Notes under the pieces: model-generated | What the model was told of the DNA's origin: nothing | The model's database searches: none | The model's input: only the letters and a program-made list of their open reading frames with translations | Shown here: positions 1-7,905 of the stretch, piece after piece | How the letters are laid out: every line of letters begins with the position of its first letter | Numbering within the stretch: the stretch's first letter is position 1 | Translations under genes and position numbers: made by a program | Origin: Aphodousia faecalis | GTDB lineage: Bacteria > Pseudomonadota > Gammaproteobacteria > Burkholderiales > Burkholderiaceae_F | Direction of reading: 5' to 3' | Length of the DNA stretch: 20,383 nt | Assembly: GCA_018712705.1 (NCBI GenBank) | Contig: DVGM01000026.1 | Coordinates: 1-20,383 of the forward strand

Positions 1-101
1 GATCTTATTGTTCAAGTATTTAATCGTCAGGATTTGATTTTTAGCAATCCTACGGATTGCCGTCTTATATCCACCTCATGAATGAGGTGGTTTTACGACG
101 T
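1..101. mobile_element. Probable end of an IS200/IS605-like element (partial)
   Basis: Two perfect inverted repeats lie side by side: GCAATCC-TAC-GGATTGC at 44-60 and CCACCTCATGAATGAGGTGG at 72-91. They begin just where the neighbouring metallo-hydrolase reading frame stops resembling its family (about position 101-107). Subterminal hairpins without terminal inverted repeats, 10-20 nt from the insertion point, are the hallmark of IS200/IS605-type single-strand transposons; that is family knowledge. The transposase would lie left of base 1, so it is not seen. An OrfB-type element whose right end encodes a guide RNA, or an unrelated small hairpin element (MITE/REP-like), are alternatives. Exact boundary and orientation are not determined. 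Confidence 0.4.
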
Positions 102-286
102 TGGTGATAAATGGCTTTTAGCGTCCAATGGTTGGCTTCGAGAATTTGGCGTACTTTCCGACCGGCGTCCTTATCATTGCCGCTGTCAATGAGACAGACC
201 TCATTTTCACTCAGTCTGACAAGACCGATCTTGGTCGGACTTTCAATGCAATAAGTGTTTGTCGAAAGCTGAATTAATTCGTACAT
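65..286 (-). pseudogene. 5' fragment of a metallo-beta-lactamase-fold hydrolase gene, interrupted
   Basis: The ATG at 286 opens a frame whose first ~60 residues look like the N-terminus of small MBL-fold hydrolases: a short beta-rich start, then VCLIDSGNDKDAGRKVRQIL (residues 30-49) and the beta strand LKAIY. In this family a THxxxDH metal-binding motif should come next. Here the frame changes to basic, unrelated residues (HQRRKTT...) and stops at 65-67, so no zinc ligand is present and no functional enzyme can be made. The change coincides with the hairpins at 44-91, so insertion of a mobile element is the likely cause. The gene lies 36 bp downstream of the SNF2 gene on the same strand and was probably the last gene of that operon. 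Its Shine-Dalgarno is weak (AGAGA). Confidence 0.6.
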
Positions 287-322
287 TTTTATCTCTAAAA
301 AACTAAAAAATTAAAATCGTCT

Positions 323-3300
323 TTAAACTGTCAGCTTTAACACGCGGTTGAGTTCTTCTGAGGACAAATCCCCAATCCACTTCTCTCCAACATTAACGGT
401 TAAATCCGCGAGTTCCTTTTTACTCGTCAACATCTCGTTGATCTTTTCTTCAAAGGTGCCTGCCGTCACAAAACGGTAGACCAAAACATCTCGCTTCTGA
501 CCGATTCGATAGGCTCTATCAGTCGCTTGAGACTCAACGGCGGGATTCCACCACAGGTCATAGTGAATCACGCTTGAGGCGGCTGTCAAATTCAACCCCG
601 TTCCACCGGCTTTAAGTGACAGGATCATCACCCGAGCGGTCGGATCATTTTGAAAACGATCAACCATTTTCATGCGTTCTTTAACGCTGACCCCTCCATG
701 TAAAAAGAGTGCTTTCTCGTTAAGGCAGTTTTCGATCCAACCTTGCAGCCGTTTTCCCATTTCACGGTACTGTGTGAAGATCAAAACTTTGCGTGACACT
801 TCAAAATTTTGACTCAATAAATCCAAAAGCATTGTGCCTTTACCGGAATCCGGAACATCTGTTTCTGTCTTCAGGTACTGAGACGGTGAATTGCAAATTT
901 GCTTTAATGAGGTGATGAGCTTTAGTACAAGAGCCCGTCTGATCGCTTTGGCATCAATTCCCTCTTCCTTAGCTTTGGATTCCAGGGTTATTAGCCTTTG
1001 CATCATCTCTGTCAGTGTTTTTTGGTAAAGAGCGGCTTGCTCAACGGTCAATGTTGCAAACCGGTCATTAACCAACCGGTCCGGCAAGTCACTGATGATC
1101 GCTTTATCGGTCTTTAAGCGTCTGAGCATAAAAGGCGCTGTCAGAGATTTAAAAGCGTCTAAGGCCTGCGGATTCCGATCACTTTCAATCGGTTTGGCAA
1201 AAGTACGTTTGAAATCCTTTTGCGTTCCCAATAGACCGGGCTGCACAAGCGAGAAAATTGACCAGTACTCACTTAAGTGGTTTTCAATCGGTGTCCCACT
1301 CATAGCGATCACACTCTGAGCGTTTAATAACGAAAGTGACTGAGCCAGTGTAGTCAAATGATTTTTGACAGCTTGCGCCTCATCAATAACTAAAAGTCTG
1401 AGGAGCAGTGTCCTCAAAATTTCAACATCCCGACGAATAACGCCGTAAGTCGTCAGAAGTACGTCATAGTCATCTTGGTCAGGAAGCTTACGTTTATCCC
1501 CATGGTAAATAACAGCCTTTAAATAGGGTGAAAATTTACTGATCTCTCGCTCCCAATTCGTCAAAAGTGTCGTGGGAACCACAATAAGCGCTTTTTTAGT
1601 CGAAAATTGCCCGGCTTCTTTGAGAGCGGTAAGAACAGCAATCACCTGAAGCGTTTTTCCAAGCCCCATATCGTCGGCAATCAGGGATCCTAAACCTAAA
1701 TGAATGTTCTTCATGAGCCATTCATAGCCGCGCTTTTGATAGGGACGAAGCTTGGCTCTTAAATGCTTCGGCAGATTTATGGTTGGAACTTGATGAATGG
1801 CATTAAGTTGATCTTTAAGATTTTTATCAAGCGAAACCGGCACGCCGTCGATTTCTCCGGTCAGAGCCGCGCGCAACTTCTCAAGCGGAGAAATCTCCTC
1901 AGCTTTTTGAATTTTCTGTCGATATTTTTCTATCTCTTCTGGATCAACATAAATGTATTCGTCTGCCCACTCAACCACCTCTCCGACGTGAGCCACCAAG
2001 TCGGCAAATTCTTCTTCGGTCAGAACATGCTTGCCAATTGCCAAATGGTAATTGAAGTCTGTAAGCGCATCTTTGGAGAAAAAACTCTTACCTGTGCTTG
2101 CACTTGAAACCGAAGCCGTGATCTTTGGCTTAAGAAGATTTTTGAGCGACTGCGGCATCGAGAGCGATATTCCCAGTAAAGTCAGACTTGGCGCAATCTC
2201 AAAAAGAAACGCTTTTAGTGTTTCGGGATCTAACTTAACTGTATTATTTTTTGCTTCGAGCAATTCCCCCAACAAAGGGTAATGTCCTTTGAGGGTTGTT
2301 AGGACATTAAGGGCCGCAAATCGTTCCTGCTCGTACTCTTTGCCGCGCATGAGCGTTTTTAAATCAATAGCTTTCGATTTTCCTTCTTTAGCCTTAATGC
2401 GGTAGTGAAGATTGATCGTTTTGTCTCCTGATCGAGTCAGTACAAAAATCGGATGCCATGGGAAATTAAAACTCAGATTCAGCACTCTGAGATATTGCGA
2501 GAGTGTGTGAGAAAGCGCGCTGTTGCAATCAAAATAAACATCGGTGCTCGAAGGCGAAGCAAAAAACAGACCACCCGCACTGAGTTTAAAATCTGAAGAT
2601 AAAACTCGATGCCAAAGCGTGATCGCAAAGGTTAATCCCAAGTAAGCCTTTTGCTTATCGGATCGGCACTCTAAATCTGCGAAATCGAAAAGCGAATCAA
2701 AGTACGGCGCGAACGTTTGCAAGAAATCAGCAAAAACCGATCCCACATAAGAGTAACGGACCGCCGGCATCCAATAAATTTGAGGCCAACAATCCTCTTT
2801 GTCACTTGAAACGACCACAACTGGAATAAGCGCGGCCGATTCATAAATGCGTTCAACCAAACGAAATAAAACTCTCAATGCATACAGGGGCTCAGATAGT
2901 GTCTGACTGCATAAAGTTTCCGGCGACGACAAAAGCGTACTGATTAACCGCAAAACTTCATCGTTATCAATTCCCCTGCCTTTTTCATCGACCAACCGTA
3001 TATCACGACCGTTGGATCGATCCAGAGCGATACGGTAGTGATGCCGTAAATACCTTTGCAAGTCTTTTTGAAGTTGAGCCTGGTAACGAGAAGAGAGTGA
3101 GTCTTCGTTATCGAACACTAAAAGTGCCCGTGACTTATTGGCATTGAAGCGAAGAGCCTCCATGAGCTCTTGAGGAAATTTTTTTGAATTGCCTAAAGTG
3201 AAAACCGACGGCAAAAGGGGAAATATTTTCTCACCCGTATACTCAAGGGACTTCAAAGGAAAGTTGCGTAAATTAAAAGGCGATGGCCTGCGTGTAAATT

Positions 3301-3892
3301 CCAAATCATCAACAAATGAGGCAACCTCTTGAAGCGTTACCGCTCGATCTTCAACCGCCTCGGACGCATTCAGTCCGGCCTGCTTGAGTTTCTCCACGAG
3401 TTGAACGCCGTGAAGGGTGAAAATTAAAAATGGATCCGAGTCGATGGCTCGTGAGAGCCAATAAATAACCGCGGCGATGTGTTTGCAAAGTCTTGCCGAA
3501 TCGGGACAGCTGCACGAACATTGAAGATCATGACTAGTAGAAGGAAAAAGTTTTAGTCCTAAGTCACTGCAAATACTCGCCAATTGGCTGGGAAGTTCAT
3601 TATCGAGAAGCCTCGCAACAAGATCGCTTCGGGTTCTGAGACTGTCTATGAGTTTTTCCACTTTGTCGGAACTGAAGCGTTCAAGCTGGATACGAACCTC
3701 ATAAGCCGTAACGCTGCCCTGAACAACGGCTTCAATGGCAAAAGTTTCGGGATTAATATCAACTTGAAGGACGTTTCCTTTATTGCAATAGGTCTTGCCA
3801 CGGGGCAAGCGATTGTCGTGGTCACAGGCTAAGAGCGCTTTTAACCACTCCTTTCCCCACCAAGTCAATCCATATTGTTCACGACGAGCCAT
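323..3892 (-). CDS. SWIM zinc-finger SNF2-family DEAD/DEAH helicase
   Basis: A large (1189 aa) Swi2/Snf2-type ATPase that translocates on double-stranded DNA and probably remodels protein-DNA complexes. The N-terminus carries a SWIM zinc motif, C127-S-C129-P...C136-K-H138. An SNF2-associated region of about 500 residues follows. The ATPase core has Walker A DDMGLGKT (740-747), DEAQ (837-840), an SGTPIENH motif just after it, a C-terminal lobe with LFLHGG, and motif VI QATDRAYRIGQ (1122-1132). The TTG at 3895 is also in frame, but I chose the ATG at 3892: it forms TGATG with the stop of the upstream helicase gene and has GAGG 7 nt before it. That implies translational coupling. SWIM-SNF2 proteins of this size are widespread bacterial housekeeping or repair-associated proteins without a fixed gene name; the target is unknown. 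Confidence 0.92.
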   Translation of the reverse strand: MARREQYGLTWWGKEWLKALLACDHDNRLPRGKTYCNKGNVLQVDINPETFAIEAVVQGSVTAYEVRIQLERFSSDKVEKLIDSLRTRSDLVARLLDNELPSQLASICSDLGLKLFPSTSHDLQCSCSCPDSARLCKHIAAVIYWLSRAIDSDPFLIFTLHGVQLVEKLKQAGLNASEAVEDRAVTLQEVASFVDDLEFTRRPSPFNLRNFPLKSLEYTGEKIFPLLPSVFTLGNSKKFPQELMEALRFNANKSRALLVFDNEDSLSSRYQAQLQKDLQRYLRHHYRIALDRSNGRDIRLVDEKGRGIDNDEVLRLISTLLSSPETLCSQTLSEPLYALRVLFRLVERIYESAALIPVVVVSSDKEDCWPQIYWMPAVRYSYVGSVFADFLQTFAPYFDSLFDFADLECRSDKQKAYLGLTFAITLWHRVLSSDFKLSAGGLFFASPSSTDVYFDCNSALSHTLSQYLRVLNLSFNFPWHPIFVLTRSGDKTINLHYRIKAKEGKSKAIDLKTLMRGKEYEQERFAALNVLTTLKGHYPLLGELLEAKNNTVKLDPETLKAFLFEIAPSLTLLGISLSMPQSLKNLLKPKITASVSSASTGKSFFSKDALTDFNYHLAIGKHVLTEEEFADLVAHVGEVVEWADEYIYVDPEEIEKYRQKIQKAEEISPLEKLRAALTGEIDGVPVSLDKNLKDQLNAIHQVPTINLPKHLRAKLRPYQKRGYEWLMKNIHLGLGSLIADDMGLGKTLQVIAVLTALKEAGQFSTKKALIVVPTTLLTNWEREISKFSPYLKAVIYHGDKRKLPDQDDYDVLLTTYGVIRRDVEILRTLLLRLLVIDEAQAVKNHLTTLAQSLSLLNAQSVIAMSGTPIENHLSEYWSIFSLVQPGLLGTQKDFKRTFAKPIESDRNPQALDAFKSLTAPFMLRRLKTDKAIISDLPDRLVNDRFATLTVEQAALYQKTLTEMMQRLITLESKAKEEGIDAKAIRRALVLKLITSLKQICNSPSQYLKTETDVPDSGKGTMLLDLLSQNFEVSRKVLIFTQYREMGKRLQGWIENCLNEKALFLHGGVSVKERMKMVDRFQNDPTARVMILSLKAGGTGLNLTAASSVIHYDLWWNPAVESQATDRAYRIGQKRDVLVYRFVTAGTFEEKINEMLTSKKELADLTVNVGEKWIGDLSSEELNRVLKLTV

Positions 3893-5904
3893 CAATATGC
3901 CTCATCCGGGTTATCTAAAAATGAATAAACCCGAGCAAATTCCTGCGTTCGAATCATGGCCGGCAGGCTTTCAAGAACGACGCGCCCATAACGCTTTTGC
4001 AGCAGACGATTATCGCCGAAAACAATGACACCGAAATCATTTTCACTGCGAATAAGACGACCAACACCCTGACGCAAAGTCGTAATCATTTCCGGTAACT
4101 GATAGCTCATGAAAGGATTTTTGCCCTGATCGGCAAACCAATCTTTCTTTGCTCGAGCCACCGGGGTATCAAACTGAGCGAAAGGCATCTTATCAATCAC
4201 GACAAGCTGAAGCGCGTCACCCTTCATATCAACGCCTTCCCAAAAACTCATTGAACCCACCAACACCGCATTAGGCATGGACTTAAAGCGATCGAGCAAT
4301 TCCGACTTCGGCGCTTCGCCCTGAACACATAAAGTGAAGTTTGCTCCCATCCTTAAGCGCAATTCATTGGCAATGGCTTCCATTGAACGGAAACTCGTGC
4401 AAAGGAAAAAAGCTCTGCCTTGCGTCTTCTGCAATAAAGGCCAGGTTGCTTCAACCAATTCATGAGCAAAATTGTCTTCAAAAACACCCGGTAAATTTTT
4501 AGGCAGATAAAAACGAGCCTGATAGGCAAAATTAAAGGGACTGTCCCACGTGTAGGTCTGGGTTTCTTTTGAAAGACCCAATTCGCCTAAGAAATAGGAA
4601 AAGTCAGCACTGCCGTCATCTTTTCGGGTTGAAATGGTGGCGCTTGTTAATATCCAAGCGTTATGCATTTTCTCGCGGGCTTTCGCAAAAGGCTGAGCAA
4701 GCGAAAGCGGCGTATTGGAGAAAAAGACATTTTGCTCTGTTAAACGAAGCCAAAGTACGGAGGGGATTCCACCGACCGTCTTAACCGCCGAAGGATTCGT
4801 GAGCGTGACTTGCCAGTCCTGCATCCGTTTTAAAAGATCGACTGCTCTGTCTGAAAAAAGATCGCACTCCTCGTTTGAGCCTTCAAGAGATTTAAAAGTC
4901 TTGGCAATGGTGAGAACGGACTCAATCAGTTTTTCAAAAGGCTCTTTAATACTCTGGGCGAAACCGTCGATGGAATTGATTTCAATTTCTGTATCAATTT
5001 CCACCCCCAGACCCCGGTGAATAATCTGGTGAAGATTAAGGGCAGCTTTTTTTACATCAAGAAAGACATCATCCCATCGGACAACGCCTGCCGCATGGGC
5101 TTTTCCGATCAAGCGGCCTTCCTCAGAAAAATCCTGTAATTCCCAAAGCGAGAAGATGTCTGAAAAATAATCGATTCCAATATCGGGCAGCTTGTGCGCT
5201 TCATCGAGAATCACCAAGTCGGCGTCGGGTAATAACTCGGCCATGGTGTCATCTTTGAGACTGAGATCGGCCATGAAGAGATGATGATTGACAATGACAA
5301 TATCGGCTTCATGAGCGCGAGCTCGGGCACGATTGACAAAACAATCGTCATAGTGCGGACACTTTGATTTACCCAAACAATTGTCTTTTGTACTCGTCAC
5401 CCAGGGCCACAGCGGATCTTTTTCCGGTATCCCGGGAATATCGTTTTTATCACCGGTTGCGTCCCGCCTGGCAAAGTCAATGATTTTTTTCAAACGCTTA
5501 TAACTGTCTGCTTCAGGCAAAAGACCTCGATCCACAAGCCTTTCTAAACGTTCTTTGCAGATATAGTTTCCCCGGCCTTTAAGCACAGCCACATCGGCAT
5601 CGACGGCAAGCGCTGAACAAATTCGACCGACATCTTTTTCGAATAACTGATCCTGAAGTGTTTTACTGGCCGTGGAGACAATCGTTTTAGAGCGAGAAAG
5701 AATCGCGGGCACTAAATAAGCAAATGTTTTCCCTGTGCCGGTGCCGGCTTCCACGACAGCAACACCCTGCGTTTGAATGGCTTGCCCCACTGCTTGAGCA
5801 AATTGCAATTGGCTGTCACGGCGCTTGAATCCCTCAATTTGGCGACACAATGGACCGTTGGCATCAAACGCTTCGACAATGGCTTTTTCTAAGCGGGAAT
5901 CCAT
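3892..5904 (-). CDS. DinG/YoaA-family Fe-S cluster DNA helicase
   Basis: XPD/Rad3-like superfamily 2 helicase of 670 aa, a 5'-3' DNA unwinding enzyme of the DinG/YoaA group that acts on repair or stalled-fork intermediates. Visible: Walker A AGTGTGKT (53-60); four cysteines for the 4Fe-4S cluster at C116, C176, C182 and C188; DEAH at 234-237; the SMSFWEGVDMKG motif of helicase domain 2; motif VI QGVGRLIR (612-619). Length is close to E. coli YoaA and shorter than DinG, so YoaA-like is the better description. The ATG at 5904 is 3 nt after the stop of the upstream gene and has no Shine-Dalgarno at normal distance, so translation probably depends on reinitiation. Its own stop overlaps the start of the SNF2 gene. 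Confidence 0.93.
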   Translation of the reverse strand: MDSRLEKAIVEAFDANGPLCRQIEGFKRRDSQLQFAQAVGQAIQTQGVAVVEAGTGTGKTFAYLVPAILSRSKTIVSTASKTLQDQLFEKDVGRICSALAVDADVAVLKGRGNYICKERLERLVDRGLLPEADSYKRLKKIIDFARRDATGDKNDIPGIPEKDPLWPWVTSTKDNCLGKSKCPHYDDCFVNRARARAHEADIVIVNHHLFMADLSLKDDTMAELLPDADLVILDEAHKLPDIGIDYFSDIFSLWELQDFSEEGRLIGKAHAAGVVRWDDVFLDVKKAALNLHQIIHRGLGVEIDTEIEINSIDGFAQSIKEPFEKLIESVLTIAKTFKSLEGSNEECDLFSDRAVDLLKRMQDWQVTLTNPSAVKTVGGIPSVLWLRLTEQNVFFSNTPLSLAQPFAKAREKMHNAWILTSATISTRKDDGSADFSYFLGELGLSKETQTYTWDSPFNFAYQARFYLPKNLPGVFEDNFAHELVEATWPLLQKTQGRAFFLCTSFRSMEAIANELRLRMGANFTLCVQGEAPKSELLDRFKSMPNAVLVGSMSFWEGVDMKGDALQLVVIDKMPFAQFDTPVARAKKDWFADQGKNPFMSYQLPEMITTLRQGVGRLIRSENDFGVIVFGDNRLLQKRYGRVVLESLPAMIRTQEFARVYSFLDNPDEAY

Positions 5905-5907
5905 GAA

Positions 5908-6588
5908 CTAAAAGAGGCCCTCTTTTTGACTGTTTTCTTTCTGAAGCTTCTGAGCTTGTTCGCGTTTTTGACGTTCAGCTTCATAAGCGGCCTTTCGTGC
6001 TTCACGCTTGGCCTTTCGTTCAGCCGCTTCCTTTTGCAACTGCGCTACGCGTTCATCCTGTGCTTTAAGTTTTGCCTCATAAGCTGCCACATTGGCCTGC
6101 TCTTGTTGCTGACGAGCCGATTGCTTGGCAATTTTTTCATCGTTACTTTTAACGCTTCCCCGTTGTGCCGGCATGGCAGGTTTCTGAGCGGCCTGAGAAC
6201 GGCGCTCCTGGGACTTGAAAATCCGAATTTGATGGTCTGCCTTACGAATCAATTGATTGGCAATGCGTGTACGCTTATAAAGAACACTTTCAGCGCGTTC
6301 TATACAGTCGTTGACAAAAACCTTTTTCTGACAAAGATAGGTATGACCCTCGCGAAGTCGTTGAATACGCTTGAGTTCCGCTTCACCGATCGCCTTTGCC
6401 TTCTCAGCTTCAGCGAGTGTTTTAAATTCCGGATCAACAAAATCAGGCTCTAAAGGGCTAGGGGCCACAACACCGGCTTCCCAACCGAGTTCTTCTGGTG
6501 TTACGAATTCCGCATCCTCATTGGCGGCTGCAAAAACAGATGTCGCCAAAGCCATCATCACAAACCCGACTGTAATTTTTTTATGCAT
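5908..6588 (-). CDS. Secreted coiled-coil protein with a C-x8-C motif, function unknown
   Basis: 226 aa. The first ~20 residues form a Sec signal peptide: basic MHKK, a hydrophobic core, and an ATSVFA-A cleavage-like site. The mature part has an acidic/proline-rich stretch, then LCQKKVFVNDCIERA (residues 85-99) with C86 and C95, which could form a disulfide in the periplasm. From about residue 100 it is a highly charged, Lys/Arg/Gln/Ala-rich helix ending in QKEGLF. From memory, small periplasmic proteins with a similar C...F.VNDC motif followed by a charged helix occur in other Burkholderiales, sometimes beside a DinG-like gene. No function is known to me. AGG sits 7 nt before the ATG. It is the first gene of the leftward helicase operon, with 3 nt to the next start. 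Confidence 0.8.
   Translation of the reverse strand: MHKKITVGFVMMALATSVFAAANEDAEFVTPEELGWEAGVVAPSPLEPDFVDPEFKTLAEAEKAKAIGEAELKRIQRLREGHTYLCQKKVFVNDCIERAESVLYKRTRIANQLIRKADHQIRIFKSQERRSQAAQKPAMPAQRGSVKSNDEKIAKQSARQQQEQANVAAYEAKLKAQDERVAQLQKEAAERKAKREARKAAYEAERQKREQAQKLQKENSQKEGLF
5910..5926 (-). promoter_or_regulatory. Hairpin across the end of the secreted-protein gene, upstream of the helicase start
   Basis: AAAAGAG-GGC-CTCTTTT (minus strand) is a perfect 7-bp stem covering the last codons and stop of the coiled-coil gene. It contains the only purine-rich AGAGGG near the helicase start, which is about 13 nt away. It could hold that sequence closed until ribosomes translate the upstream gene. 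This is inferred from sequence only. Confidence 0.35.
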
Positions 6589-7050
6589 AAAAATACCTAT
6601 CTACAGTTATCGCAGGAATTTTAATAGAGACTTTGGGGATTTTCTTCAATTTGAACAGATGCTCGCCAAAAACACTTTTTAAAAATAATGAGAAGATTTG
6701 TTTTATTTGATATTCATCAAATTTAAAGATTGTTGATTTTGTCGTAAATAATGTCGACAAAAAGAATGCAACATCAACTATCTATTTGATTAATAGATTA
6801 ATTTAAGGATTAGGCAAATATACTCAAAAGTTTCGGAATGAATTCAAATTTTAAAACCTTCAATTCCGATAAATTATTTCTAATATTTTTTGCTTAGATA
6901 ACTAATTTATTGATTGAACTAAACTTTTTTATCATGTCGTCGATTTTAATTTTGTCGACCTTTGTTTTCAGATCGTTTTTCTAAACATGATTAAAGATTA
7001 AACTGGCTTTGCGTAAACTGCGAGAAATCGATTGAACCATTTAAGGAAAA
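6589..7050. other. AT-rich divergent intergenic region with several inverted repeats
   Basis: 462 bp between two divergent genes, with no supportable ORF. It must hold the promoters of both sides, but I cannot pick convincing -35/-10 pairs. Notable structures: TTTTGTCG-N10-CGACAAAA (6737-6762), with a further TTTTGTCGAC copy at 6950-6959; TCGGAAT...ATTCCGA (6833-6869); and ATTAAT repeats around 6787-6802. The repeated GTCGAC cores at 6753-6758 and 6954-6959 look like sites for one dimeric regulator. An untranslated RNA here cannot be excluded. Confidence 0.5.
6737..6762. promoter_or_regulatory. Inverted repeat TTTTGTCG-N10-CGACAAAA, candidate operator
   Basis: Perfect 8-bp arms. The TTTTGTCGAC half recurs at 6950-6959, about 90 bp upstream of the binding-protein start. 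A repeated half-site in the spacer in front of a transporter component suggests a regulator site. No regulator gene is in the window, so its identity is unknown. Confidence 0.35.
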
Positions 7051-7053
7051 ATG

Positions 7054-7803
7054 ATGAAAAAGTTTCTCGCAGCCATTGCCATGACTGCCTTAGCGGCCAC
7101 CAGTGTTAACGCTGCCACTATTTTGGTGGGAACCGATGCGGGCTACGCACCCTATGAATACAAAGACCCACAGACTAACGAAATTGTGGGTTTTGATATT
7201 GATTTGATCAAAGCCATCGCCAAAGCAACCGGCAATGAAGCCAAGATTCAAAATATGCAATTTGCAGGCATTATCCCCGCCTTGCAAAGCAACATGATTG
7301 ATGTGGCGGCAGCCGGCATGACAATAACCCCTGAACGTCAAAAACAAGTCACCTTCTCAGACCCTTACTATGATGTCGGCGGTCTGATTATGGCGGTTCA
7401 TGCCAAAAATGTTGATAAATATAAGCACATGAATGACCTGGAAGGTAAACGCGTATGTGCTCAAATCGGTTCCACCGGCGCCTTGCTCGCAAAGGAAATC
7501 AAAGATGCAAAGCTCGTTGCCTTTGACCAAACAGGCGAAGCCTTTATGGAATTGAAAATGGGCGGCTGTGAAGCCGTTTTAGTCGATAAGATCGTCACGG
7601 AATTTTATCTCGCTCATAAAGCTGAAAAAGATATCGTTTTGGTCCCCCACCTCTATACCCATAAGCAAAATGGTTTTGCCATGGCTAAGGGCAACGAAAA
7701 GATGCATAAAATCATCAATACGGGGTTAAAGACCATCAAAGAAAATGGTGAATACGACAAGATTTACGAAAAATGGTTCGGCAAAAAGCCTGAAAAGAAT
7801 TAA
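7054..7803 (+). CDS. Periplasmic amino-acid-binding protein of an ABC transporter (SBP family 3)
   Basis: About 249 aa with a Sec signal peptide (MKKFLAAIAMTALAATSVNA). The mature protein is a typical SBP_bac_3 domain: TDAGYAPYEYKD, the family signature GFDIDLIKAIAK, ITPERQKQVTFSDPYY (its Arg usually binds the substrate carboxylate) and a GKRVCAQIGSTG hinge. C136 and C173 (numbered from the ATG at 7051) could form a disulfide, as in lysine/arginine/ornithine and glutamine binding proteins. Two ATGs are adjacent; AAGGA at 7043-7047 is 6 nt from the second and 3 nt from the first, so 7054 is preferred. No permease or ATPase gene is beside it, so it is an orphan binding protein whose membrane partner is elsewhere. 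Substrate is probably a polar or basic amino acid, but this is not decided. A strong terminator follows. Confidence 0.92.
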   Translation: MKKFLAAIAMTALAATSVNAATILVGTDAGYAPYEYKDPQTNEIVGFDIDLIKAIAKATGNEAKIQNMQFAGIIPALQSNMIDVAAAGMTITPERQKQVTFSDPYYDVGGLIMAVHAKNVDKYKHMNDLEGKRVCAQIGSTGALLAKEIKDAKLVAFDQTGEAFMELKMGGCEAVLVDKIVTEFYLAHKAEKDIVLVPHLYTHKQNGFAMAKGNEKMHKIINTGLKTIKENGEYDKIYEKWFGKKPEKN

Positions 7804-7828
7804 ATAATCTAAGCCTCAATAATTAGAT

Positions 7829-7867
7829 GGGCCGATCAAATTTTTAACGATCGGCCCTCATTTTTTT
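7829..7867 (+). terminator. Rho-independent terminator after the binding protein
   Basis: A perfect 9-bp stem, GGGCCGATC and GATCGGCCC (7829-7837 / 7849-7857), is followed after TCA by seven T residues at 7861-7867. It ends the binding-protein transcript and overlaps the next promoter. Confidence 0.9.
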
Positions 7868-7872
7868 ATAAT
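7844..7872 (+). promoter_or_regulatory. Sigma70-type promoter of mdh, nested in the terminator
   Basis: TATAAT (7867-7872) starts at the last base of the terminator T tract. TTAACG (7844-7849, 4/6 match to TTGACA) lies 17 bp upstream, in the loop and first stem base of the terminator. Predicted start near 7879 gives a ~27-nt leader before the mdh ATG. Confidence 0.65.
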
Positions 7873-7905
7873 GTTCCCGTTTGTATTGCCTATCAGGAAG
7901 AAAAA

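Noticed and set aside
323..5910. Anti-phage defence island built on SNF2 and DinG-like helicases
   Set aside because: No methyltransferase, PLD nuclease, ATPase partner or other defence gene accompanies them. Both helicases look like chromosomal housekeeping forms.
5926..6453. 175-codon plus-strand ORF opposite the secreted coiled-coil gene
   Set aside because: It is antisense to a gene with a signal peptide and Shine-Dalgarno. Its Leu/Phe-rich translation is what a Lys/Glu-rich coiled coil gives when read backwards.
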